From Fidelibacterota bacterium SCGC AAA160-B08 (lineage in GTDB: Bacteria > Fidelibacterota > Marinisomatia > Marinisomatales > Marinisomataceae): 52,411 nucleotides of DNA. The notes beneath the pieces are model-generated. The model was not told where the DNA came from. It worked only from the letters and a program-made list of their open reading frames with translations, and did not search any database. A program made the translations under genes and the position numbers. The stretch lies in the NCBI GenBank assembly GCA_000402755.1, contig AQSD01000006.1, positions 1 through 52,411 on the forward strand. Direction: 5' to 3'. This document shows positions 27,016 through 34,707 of this stretch, one piece after another (the stretch's first letter is position 1; the number at the start of each line of letters is the position of its first letter).

Positions 27016-27573
27016 CTATCGATTCCAAAGAGCTTCTTCGAAGTCTTTCTCTGTTAATTGATATCCCCAATGTTGTAATGCTTGTCTTATTACAGGACTA
27101 ATTGACTCATCATTATACTTAGCACTTTTTTTAAGAATCAGACTGATTAATCTTAATTTCCATCTACCATTTTTCCCAGTAAAATTACTCCATCTCTGTA
27201 TTTGTCTTATATCATCAGAGCTTCTTCTCCCATTGTAGAAATAGCAATACCATTGTACCCAACCATAAGGATCAATTGGATTAATCCAATTTTTTGATTC
27301 CCAATATTCTAAATTAGTTCCGCTGTGAACTTTATATCTATTTAAGGTTAAGTTTTCTTTTTCTGATATAAGGCATTGATCATCTATAGTTTTCCACCAT
27401 TCTCGAGGTAAATCTAGGTGTAGATTACTATAAGATTTCTTATTCGTTTCTGAATAGATTGGTCTCCAATATGTTCCACCGAAGCTTCCTAATTGAAAGA
27501 TATGATATGGAGTTAAATTTGGTTTAAAATCAATAAAATCTTCGAATATAATATTCTTAGGTTCTATTCGCAT
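27016..27573 (-). CDS. Trp-rich conserved protein of unknown function, overlapping nrdJ
   Basis: I know of no function for this 185-aa protein. It has 11 tryptophans and many Tyr and Arg. Conspicuous stretches are QLGSFGGTYWRPI near residue 27, LPREWW, INPIDPYGWVQWYCYFYNGR near the middle, and SPVIRQALQHWGY near the C-terminus. It has no signal peptide or membrane helix and only two Cys, so it is probably cytoplasmic. From memory, similar hypothetical proteins occur in fungi, plants and scattered bacteria, but this is not verified. Its ATG overlaps the end of nrdJ by 10 bases, so it is cotranscribed with the B12-dependent reductase. Confidence 0.85.
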   Translation of the reverse strand: MRIEPKNIIFEDFIDFKPNLTPYHIFQLGSFGGTYWRPIYSETNKKSYSNLHLDLPREWWKTIDDQCLISEKENLTLNRYKVHSGTNLEYWESKNWINPIDPYGWVQWYCYFYNGRRSSDDIRQIQRWSNFTGKNGRWKLRLISLILKKSAKYNDESISPVIRQALQHWGYQLTEKDFEEALWNR

Positions 27574-29960
27574 TTAGACCAACCACAATCTTTGCATATG
27601 TAACATCCACCTTCATTGACTACTTCATTTCCGTCACAGTCAATACAGTGCATTCCTTTAGCTTTTTTTGATTGGGTAGGTTCTTCTGCTATTTCAAATT
27701 GAACTTTATTTTTCATACTTGGTTCTTGCTCACCATCGAGGAAAGTTTCTAAAGCTCTTCCAATGGCATCTGGAGTTGATAAAATTAGTTGACCATCTTC
27801 CCATGTTGGATTAGGTCCACTAATTCCTTTTAATTGGTTGATTACGCTAGTTGGATCTACACCAGATCTTAATGCTAAGGATATCAATCGACTAATTGCC
27901 TCTGTTTGAGCTGCAACAGTTCCACCTGCTTTACCAATAGCTGTAAATACTTCACATAATCCATTTTCATCTTCGTTTACAGTGATGTATAATGTTCCAT
28001 CTCCAGTTCGCATTCTTCTTGTTTTTCCTGTAGTAATCTGAGGTCTATTTCTAGCTGTTTTTTTAGCAGTAACATTTGTTGCTTCTACCGCATTTCCTTC
28101 TTCAGATTTTTCATCAGTAATAAGAATACCTTCTCTAGATCCTTCTCTATAAACTGTGATACCTTTTAAATTTCCTTGATAGGCTTTCATATAAATATCT
28201 GCTACAGTTTCTACAGTAGTATCTTCCGCTAAATTAACAGTAGATGAAATTGAACTATCAATATATTTCTGGACTTCACCTTGCATTTTTACTCTGAAGT
28301 ATGGATCTACATCATGTGCAGTTACAACATAGTCAGGTAAATTTTCATCACCACCGAACATTTCTTGTACTACTGGGTGATAAACGGTAAATGTGTCAAA
28401 TTCTTTTCCAAGACTATCGTTTCTTTTTACTTTTCTCTTGTAAGAAGTAGCAAAAATTGGCTCTACTCCAGAAGTTACTCTAGCGACAATAGCACCACTT
28501 CCTGTCGGAGCTACTGTAGTTAGCGTAGAGTTTCTAATACCATGGTTTTTAATTTTTTCTTGTAATTCTTGTGGAAGATCTTGCACAAAAAGACTTTCAG
28601 AATATCCATCCCAGTCAAAGTTTGGAAACCCACCTTTTTCTTGTGCTAGTGCAGCACTAGTTTCATACGCGACATCTCTATGAATTTTCATTATTTCGCC
28701 AATAATCTCTAGCGCTTCATCTGAATCATACTTAATGCCCATTTTTACCAACATATCACCTAAACCAAGAATTCCTAATCCAACTCTTCTGTCATTGATA
28801 GCGTTCTGTTTTTGATCTTCAAGTGCATGACGATCAAGATTATAATCTATTACATTATCTAAGAATCTTGCTCCAACAGCAGTTATTTCGCGAAATCCGT
28901 CAAAATCAAAATTACCGCTATCATCAACAAAACGTTCAAGATTTAAAGCTCCTAGATTACAACATCCACCATCAGGAAGAGGTTGTTCAGCGCACGGATT
29001 AGTTGAAACTAATGGACTACAATATTCTGCATTATGATATTTTGTCATTGTATCCCAGAAGAGAAGTCCTGGTTCTGCACTAGAATGAGCATGTGTTATA
29101 ATCTTCATCCATAATTCTTTAGCATTTATTGTATTATAAACTTTTCCACCCCACTGTAGATCAAAATCAGAATCACTTTGAACTGCCTCCATAAAATCAT
29201 CTGTTAAGAAAACAGATATATTGGAATACTTCACCATATCAACATCGCCGGTTTTAATTTCAATAAATTTTTCAATATCAGGATGATCAACTCGTAGCGT
29301 TTGCATATTTGCGCCACGTCTACCATGTTGTGCTATAGTGTTTGTATTTTCACTAAACAAGTTCATGAATCCAACTGGGCCACAAGAATCACCGCCTGTA
29401 CCGTTAATAGCATCTCCCGATGGTCTTAAAATAGATAAATCATGTCCACATCCACCACCATACTTATATGTCATGGCTTCCTGAACAACGCAATCATATA
29501 TAGATTTAATAGAATCTGTCTTAATAGCTACAACATAACAGTTATTTAATGTTGTTGTAATATCCTCTCTACCTGCACCATGCATTATTCTTCCGCCTGG
29601 TACAAACTTGAAATTCTTTAATGCTTCAAAAAAGGTGGCTTCCCATTTTTCTTGAAGTGCTTTTGTTTTTTCTACTCCAGCTAATGCTTTTGCTTGACGT
29701 TTCCATAAATCCCATGGATTTTTTTCCCACGGCGCTAAATATTTCATCTGTAGGACGCTTTTTCCTAGATCGTCATTTTTATAGTATTCATCAATTTCAA
29801 ATTCTTTAGGACAAGCCTCTTCATTTGTTTGATTTGATTCATCCATCGATTCTTTGATGTTAAATCCTAATATTTGATTTTTCAATTCCGAATCAATTTT
29901 CGGATTTGTTTCATTTTCTGTGGGAAAATCAATACCCATATTTTCAATTGCTTCTGCCAT
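27564..29960 (-). CDS. nrdJ: Adenosylcobalamin-dependent (class II) ribonucleotide reductase
   Basis: NrdJ makes deoxyribonucleotides using a B12-derived radical, with or without oxygen. The protein has 798 aa. NNCYVV (Cys141) is the probable redox Cys. GGGCGHDLSILRPSG follows near residues 168-182. NPCAE at 321-325 holds the radical Cys323 and Glu325, and the PTGSGAIVARVTSGVEPIF phosphate-binding segment is near 500. The C-terminus has CIDCDGN plus CYICKDCGWSKCE, Cys pairs for metal binding or re-reduction. The absence of nrdAB-type partners in the window supports class II. A long leader and a promoter candidate lie upstream. Confidence 0.95.
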   Translation of the reverse strand: MAEAIENMGIDFPTENETNPKIDSELKNQILGFNIKESMDESNQTNEEACPKEFEIDEYYKNDDLGKSVLQMKYLAPWEKNPWDLWKRQAKALAGVEKTKALQEKWEATFFEALKNFKFVPGGRIMHGAGREDITTTLNNCYVVAIKTDSIKSIYDCVVQEAMTYKYGGGCGHDLSILRPSGDAINGTGGDSCGPVGFMNLFSENTNTIAQHGRRGANMQTLRVDHPDIEKFIEIKTGDVDMVKYSNISVFLTDDFMEAVQSDSDFDLQWGGKVYNTINAKELWMKIITHAHSSAEPGLLFWDTMTKYHNAEYCSPLVSTNPCAEQPLPDGGCCNLGALNLERFVDDSGNFDFDGFREITAVGARFLDNVIDYNLDRHALEDQKQNAINDRRVGLGILGLGDMLVKMGIKYDSDEALEIIGEIMKIHRDVAYETSAALAQEKGGFPNFDWDGYSESLFVQDLPQELQEKIKNHGIRNSTLTTVAPTGSGAIVARVTSGVEPIFATSYKRKVKRNDSLGKEFDTFTVYHPVVQEMFGGDENLPDYVVTAHDVDPYFRVKMQGEVQKYIDSSISSTVNLAEDTTVETVADIYMKAYQGNLKGITVYREGSREGILITDEKSEEGNAVEATNVTAKKTARNRPQITTGKTRRMRTGDGTLYITVNEDENGLCEVFTAIGKAGGTVAAQTEAISRLISLALRSGVDPTSVINQLKGISGPNPTWEDGQLILSTPDAIGRALETFLDGEQEPSMKNKVQFEIAEEPTQSKKAKGMHCIDCDGNEVVNEGGCYICKDCGWSKCE

Positions 29961-30004
29961 AGTTCTGAATATACTCTTACCCTTATCTAAATTAATATTA
30001 ATTC

Positions 30005-30035
30005 AATACACAGTTATACGTAATAATTGTATATT
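30005..30035. repeat. 13-bp imperfect inverted repeat in nrdJ leader
   Basis: AATACACAGTTAT (30005-30017) and ATAATTGTATATT (30023-30035) flank a 5-base spacer, and 11 of 13 positions are complementary. In minus-strand RNA one of the two mismatches becomes a G-U pair, leaving a single A-C mismatch. It could be an RNA hairpin or an operator. It only loosely resembles NrdR boxes (ACAC-AT-rich-GTGT). Confidence 0.5.
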
Positions 30036-30070
30036 CTCTCTCTAAAAGGAGACTGTTTGCAAATACTTTA

Positions 30071-30085
30071 AGCTTTCGAAAAGCT
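30071..30085. repeat. Small hairpin in nrdJ leader
   Basis: AGCTTT (30071-30076) pairs with AAAGCT (30080-30085) around a three-base loop. In minus-strand RNA the loop is UCG. It lies about 20 bases into the predicted nrdJ transcript. Confidence 0.45.
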
Positions 30086-30104
30086 AGTTCGGTTGGCTCT
30101 GTAA

Positions 30105-30132
30105 ATTATCTAATTTTTTTAATTTTAGTCAA
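30105..30132 (-). promoter_or_regulatory. Candidate sigma-70-type promoter for nrdJ
   Basis: On the minus strand TTGACT (complement of 30127-30132) and GATAAT (complement of 30105-30110) are separated by 16 bases, each matching five of six consensus positions. Expected transcription start is near 30098. No equally good promoter is seen for the divergent + gene at 30170. Confidence 0.5.
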
Positions 30133-30169
30133 GCTTAAAAAACTTTTTTTTATTAATTTTTTATAATAA

Positions 30170-31069
30170 ATGAATAATCAATCTAATAACGTAATTCCTG
30201 AATGGCTTCTACGTCAGTTGCCTTATAATCATTATACTATTGATGTAGGTAAAAAAAATATGCATGTCATGGAAAAAGGGAATGGAAAGCCTATTGTCCT
30301 TGTGCATGGAAATCCGATGTGGGGATATTTATATAAAAAAGTATTGGATCAGATTGATGACTCATCTGCTCGATTGATTGTTCCAGATTTAATTGGATTT
30401 GGGTTTTCTGATAAAGTTAAGATTGATGAACATTCTTTAGAAGCTCATACAGAATGGATGGCCAACTTTTTTAAAACAATTAAAGAAGATTCTATAGGCT
30501 TGGTGATTCATGACTGGGGAGGTATGATCGGTGTTGCAGGCGCAATGCGAGCAGGTAAAAAGATTGATGGATTGGTAGTGATGAATACGTCAGTAACAGC
30601 CCCAAGAGATGGATTTAATCCAACCTGGTTTCATAATCTATCTCAGATGCCTATTATCAGCGATTTATTGTTTAGAATTTTTAATTTTCCACAGTCTTAT
30701 TTAAGTCTCTTTGAAGGTATTCCTAATTCTTACTCCAAAGAAGATTTAAAGAGCTATAAATATCCATTCAGAAAGTTTAAAGATAATGTGGGGCCATTAG
30801 CTTTAGCTCGCATGGTTCCTAATAACATGTCACATCCCAGCGTTGCTATAGAAAAGGAAGTAGAAAATTTTTTACAATCATACAAAGGGCCAGCTGAGAT
30901 TGTTTGGGGTATGAATGATTCGGTGATGTGGAAGTTGAGAAGAAGAACAGAAAGACTGATTCCGCAGGCAAAAACAGTGAAAACAGATGCAGGCCATTTT
31001 GTACAGCAAGAATCACCTGAAAAAGTTATAGAATCTATGAAAAATGTTTTTAAATTGACTTACAAGTAA
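30170..31069 (+). CDS. Alpha/beta hydrolase, haloalkane-dehalogenase-like
   Basis: The 299-aa hydrolase has the oxyanion motif HGNP at residues 47-50, DLIGFGFSDK near 73-82, and the nucleophile elbow VIHDWGG with Asp115 followed by Trp116. Asp250 (in WGMNDSVMW) and His276 (in DAGHFVQQESPE) complete a plausible triad. An Asp nucleophile followed by Trp is the hallmark of haloalkane dehalogenases (Trp helps hold the halide), and the acid position resembles the HLD-I branch. An epoxide hydrolase or other hydrolase role remains possible, since the second halide-binding residue cannot be placed. It diverges from nrdJ. Confidence 0.72.
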   Translation: MNNQSNNVIPEWLLRQLPYNHYTIDVGKKNMHVMEKGNGKPIVLVHGNPMWGYLYKKVLDQIDDSSARLIVPDLIGFGFSDKVKIDEHSLEAHTEWMANFFKTIKEDSIGLVIHDWGGMIGVAGAMRAGKKIDGLVVMNTSVTAPRDGFNPTWFHNLSQMPIISDLLFRIFNFPQSYLSLFEGIPNSYSKEDLKSYKYPFRKFKDNVGPLALARMVPNNMSHPSVAIEKEVENFLQSYKGPAEIVWGMNDSVMWKLRRRTERLIPQAKTVKTDAGHFVQQESPEKVIESMKNVFKLTYK

Positions 31070-31093
31070 CTAAGCAATTATTATACAACTTAT

Positions 31094-34000
31094 ATGGCAG
31101 GACAAATTTTAAAGACCAACTTTAGTCTCGACGATAAATATACTCTATTTGAAGGCAGAGTGATATTATCAGGTATACAAGCCCTGGTAAGATTGCTACT
31201 TGATCAACATAGAGCAGACATTATTAAAGGTATTAATACAGGTACATTAGTATCTGGATATCGTGGCTCTCCAGTTGGAACCCTAGATATCAATCTTGTA
31301 AAAAATAAAAAAATTCTAGATGAGCATAATGTCAAATTTATTCCTGGTGTCAATGAAGATTTAGGAGCCACTTTAATCTATGGAAGTCAGATGGCTGGAA
31401 TGGTATCCAATGTAAAATATGATGGTGTATTAGGCATGTGGTATGGAAAAGCTCCGGGCGTTGATAGATCTGGAGATATTTTTAGACATGCTAACTTTTT
31501 AGGGGTAGGTAAAAATGGTGGAGTGCTTGCAGTAGCAGGAGATGATCCATCATGTAAATCGTCTACATTGCCTTCACAATCTGAGCCAGCACTGTTTGAT
31601 GCAATGATGCCAATATTTTATCCTGGTAATGTACAAGAAATTCTTGATTTAGGTCGGTATGCCTATGAAATGTCAAGATATTCTGGGCTATGGTCCGGAT
31701 TTAAAATTGTTACAGATATTGCTGATGGATTTGGTAGTGCTTTTGTAGACCCTCAGCGTGTAAATATTACAATTCCAGACTTTACTTACAATGGTCAACC
31801 ATGGAAACATACACAAAATGCTAAATTGGTAGGACATCATAGTTTGCCTACAGAAAAAGAAATTCATTTAGGTCGTATTACAGCAGCAAAACATTTTCTA
31901 GCTAGTAATCCTATTAATAAAATAACAGTGCAAGGCGATCAAGATAAATTTGGAATTATCACAGCCGGAAAGACTTATTATGATGTTATTGAAGCATTTG
32001 AATCTCTAGGATGGACTACAGAATATTTAAATAAAGTAGGTATCCGCATTTTAAAACTTGGAGCAACGTTCCCAGTTGACTCTCAAATAATTGATAAATT
32101 TTCTAAAGGATTAGATGAGATTTTTGTTATAGAAGAAAAAAGATCATTTATTGAAATGCTAGTCAAAGAAGAGTTATATAATAAACCTGTTAAGCCTATT
32201 ATTGTCGGAAAGTATGATGAAGATAATAATCATCTTATTCCCGGATATGGTGAGCTAACAGCAGACTCTTTAACTAAAATACTTTTTAAAAGATATTCAG
32301 AAAAAATGAATATTGATTCTCCAAATACTAAGATTAATATTTTAAGCGAAGTTGATAATAGAGTATATACACAATCATTATCAGGTCGTTCTATGTATTT
32401 TTGTTCAGGATGCCCTCATAATACTTCTACTGTAAAATTACCAGAAGGAGATTCTGCTTTTGGTGGTATTGGATGTCACTTAATGGCAATGTTTGTTGAT
32501 GATGGTAAGGCGTTTGGAACAACTCAGATGGGCGGAGAAGGAGCTCAATGGGCAGGAATGGAACCATTTGTTGAAAAAGAACATATGTTTCAAAATGTTG
32601 GAGATGGAACATTCTTTCATTCAGGTTCGCTAGCCTTAAGACAGGCAGTAGCAGCTAATTCTCATCTTACTTATAAAATTTTATATAATCGTGCAGTAGC
32701 AATGACGGGAGCACAAGATCCTGATGGTGGATTAGATTTACCAGAACTCACAAAATATTTAAAGTCTGAAGGAGTTGAGAAGGTGATCATAACAACAGAC
32801 GATACGTCTGCTTATGATTCCATTGAAAAATCTCGATGGGAAAAAGATATTAAGATTATGCATAGAGACGATATTATTGATGCACAAAAACAATTAAAAG
32901 CAACAAAAGGCGTTACAGTACTCATTCATGACCAATCATGCGCAGCTAATTTACGTAGACAGCGCAAAAGAGGTCTTGTTCATGAGCCAAAAGAAAGAAT
33001 ATTTATTAATGAAGCAGTTTGTGAGGGATGTGGAGACTGTGGTGTTAAATCAAATTGTTTAAGTGTCCAACCTATTAAAACAGAGTATGGTAGAAAGACA
33101 CAAATTGATCAACCTTCATGTAATAAAGATTATTCATGCGTAGAAGGAAATTGTCCTTCATTTATTAAAGTGATTCCATCAGAAATTGGAGATAAAAGAG
33201 CATTACCTGAAACCAATATCAAAGCCAGTAAAATTCCTGAACCAAAAAAATCAAATGCAAAAATTGGCAATATATTTATGTTAGGAATTGGAGGAACAGG
33301 CGTTGTAACTGTGAATCAGATTATTTCTACCGCAGCATTCTTAGAAAATAAGAAAGTGGTAGCATTGGATCAAACAGGATTAAGTCAAAAAGGTGGATCT
33401 GTAGTATCACACTTAAAAGTCTTAGATCGAGATAATCCAGATTGTTCTAGTCGTGTTGCTAACGGTGAATCAGATGCATATCTAGTATTTGATCTATTAA
33501 CAGGTGCGAATCCTAAGAATATGGAAAAATTAAACTCAAAACGTTCTACATCTGTTATTTCTACATCTGAAATACCAACTGGAGACATGGTTAGGTCTAC
33601 AAAATCAGAATATCCAGAAGCGGAACATATGATTGGGCTGATTAAAGAATTTTCAAAAAAACACGTACTATTGAATGCTACAGAATTATCTGAACATTTT
33701 TTTGGTAGCAACATGCAAGCCAACTTTATTGTTATCGGTGCTGCTTATCAATCAGGATGTATTCCAATTGATTCAACTTCTCTAGAAGAAGCAATTAATA
33801 TTAATGGAGTTGCTATTAAAAATAATACAGAGGCATTTAATATTGGAAGAACAATTGTTTCAGATCCATCATGGATAGAATCAATTGATTTATATAGAAC
33901 GGGAGATTTAAATCCGCAACCTGTTGTTACTAAAGAAGCAAAAAAAATAATTGATTCAATAAGGCCTGATAAAGATTTACGTAATGTTCTGGAATATCGT

Positions 34001-34618
34001 GTTTCAGAGTTGATTGATTATCAAAATATAAAATATGCACAAGAGTATGCTTCTTTCATTAAAAAAGTATACAAAGCTGAAAAGAAAGAGCGTTCAGCAT
34101 CTATTCTATCTCAAAATGTTGCAAGATACCTATTTAAATTGATGGCAATTAAGGATGAATATGAAGTAGCAAGACTTTCATTAAAAGCTGAGTTAGATAT
34201 GGCATTGAGTCAAGAGTTTGGATCTTCAGCAAAAATACATTACATGTTACATCCGCCATTCTTAAAAATATTTGCGAATGTTCCATTATTGAATAGAATG
34301 CCAGGAGTAAAATCAAAAGTAGCATTGGGGTCATGGTTTAGACCATTTTATATGTTACTTAAAAATTTAAAGTTTATTCGTGGTACTAAATTTGACTTTA
34401 TGGCATTATTTACCTCGGATGTTCGTGAGGCTGACAAAGCAGTTTTAAATCATTATAAATCAAATATTCTTGAAAATCTTCCTGATATCGGCAATGGGAA
34501 ATATGAAAAATTAATTAATTTTTCTGTCTTACCTGACGACGTAAGAGGCTATGAAGAAGTCAGATTAGAAAGCATGAAAACATACTATCATAAAGCTGAG
34601 AATATTTTCAAAGCTTAG
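31094..34618 (+). CDS. Indolepyruvate:ferredoxin oxidoreductase, fused subunits
   Basis: This family oxidatively decarboxylates aryl- or branched-chain 2-oxo acids to acyl-CoA, using thiamine diphosphate and Fe-S clusters. The 1174-aa protein joins the IorA-like part (N-terminal pyrimidine-binding domain with GYRGSPVG, then a CSGCPHNTSTV segment and the thiamine domain with GGIGCHLMAMF) to a Cys-rich ferredoxin-like part near residues 640-700 (CEGCGDCGVKSNC, CVEGNC). An IorB-like gamma domain follows (GIGGTGVVTVNQII, near 725). This one-chain form occurs in many aerobic bacteria. The true substrate cannot be read from sequence. Confidence 0.88.
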   Translation: MAGQILKTNFSLDDKYTLFEGRVILSGIQALVRLLLDQHRADIIKGINTGTLVSGYRGSPVGTLDINLVKNKKILDEHNVKFIPGVNEDLGATLIYGSQMAGMVSNVKYDGVLGMWYGKAPGVDRSGDIFRHANFLGVGKNGGVLAVAGDDPSCKSSTLPSQSEPALFDAMMPIFYPGNVQEILDLGRYAYEMSRYSGLWSGFKIVTDIADGFGSAFVDPQRVNITIPDFTYNGQPWKHTQNAKLVGHHSLPTEKEIHLGRITAAKHFLASNPINKITVQGDQDKFGIITAGKTYYDVIEAFESLGWTTEYLNKVGIRILKLGATFPVDSQIIDKFSKGLDEIFVIEEKRSFIEMLVKEELYNKPVKPIIVGKYDEDNNHLIPGYGELTADSLTKILFKRYSEKMNIDSPNTKINILSEVDNRVYTQSLSGRSMYFCSGCPHNTSTVKLPEGDSAFGGIGCHLMAMFVDDGKAFGTTQMGGEGAQWAGMEPFVEKEHMFQNVGDGTFFHSGSLALRQAVAANSHLTYKILYNRAVAMTGAQDPDGGLDLPELTKYLKSEGVEKVIITTDDTSAYDSIEKSRWEKDIKIMHRDDIIDAQKQLKATKGVTVLIHDQSCAANLRRQRKRGLVHEPKERIFINEAVCEGCGDCGVKSNCLSVQPIKTEYGRKTQIDQPSCNKDYSCVEGNCPSFIKVIPSEIGDKRALPETNIKASKIPEPKKSNAKIGNIFMLGIGGTGVVTVNQIISTAAFLENKKVVALDQTGLSQKGGSVVSHLKVLDRDNPDCSSRVANGESDAYLVFDLLTGANPKNMEKLNSKRSTSVISTSEIPTGDMVRSTKSEYPEAEHMIGLIKEFSKKHVLLNATELSEHFFGSNMQANFIVIGAAYQSGCIPIDSTSLEEAININGVAIKNNTEAFNIGRTIVSDPSWIESIDLYRTGDLNPQPVVTKEAKKIIDSIRPDKDLRNVLEYRVSELIDYQNIKYAQEYASFIKKVYKAEKKERSASILSQNVARYLFKLMAIKDEYEVARLSLKAELDMALSQEFGSSAKIHYMLHPPFLKIFANVPLLNRMPGVKSKVALGSWFRPFYMLLKNLKFIRGTKFDFMALFTSDVREADKAVLNHYKSNILENLPDIGNGKYEKLINFSVLPDDVRGYEEVRLESMKTYYHKAENIFKA

Positions 34619-34707
34619 GTTTTTATTTTTATTTCAACTTTATAGAATACCCATTATATTTGTCCACAATAAAAATTTATATATAAAAATACTAGGGACG
34701 CTCGGTT

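Larger units (their letters stand above)
29961..30098 (-). promoter_or_regulatory. Candidate structured 5' leader of nrdJ
   Basis: If the promoter at 30105-30132 is right, nrdJ mRNA carries about 138 untranslated bases. Read on the minus strand this leader contains a 6-bp hairpin with a three-base loop (30071-30085) and a larger 13-bp imperfect hairpin (30005-30035), plus a GAGCCAACCGAAC stretch near the 5' end. I do not see the conserved B12 box of standard cobalamin riboswitches. An nrdJ RNA motif is described from metagenomes, but I cannot confirm a match by eye. Confidence 0.4.

Noticed and set aside
30005..30035. NrdR box pair
   Set aside because: The palindrome has ACAC/TGT-like ends, but the spacing and core do not fit two tandem NrdR boxes. 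It is kept only as an unnamed inverted repeat.
29961..30169. Standard cobalamin riboswitch upstream of nrdJ
   Set aside because: The conserved B12 box (GCCACTG-like) and the usual core are not found on either strand. Only generic hairpins are seen.
34619..34707. Promoter for the M43-like peptidase (TTGTCC with TATAAA at 16 bases)
   Set aside because: The predicted start would fall on the ribosome binding site, and such AT-rich pairs are common by chance here.
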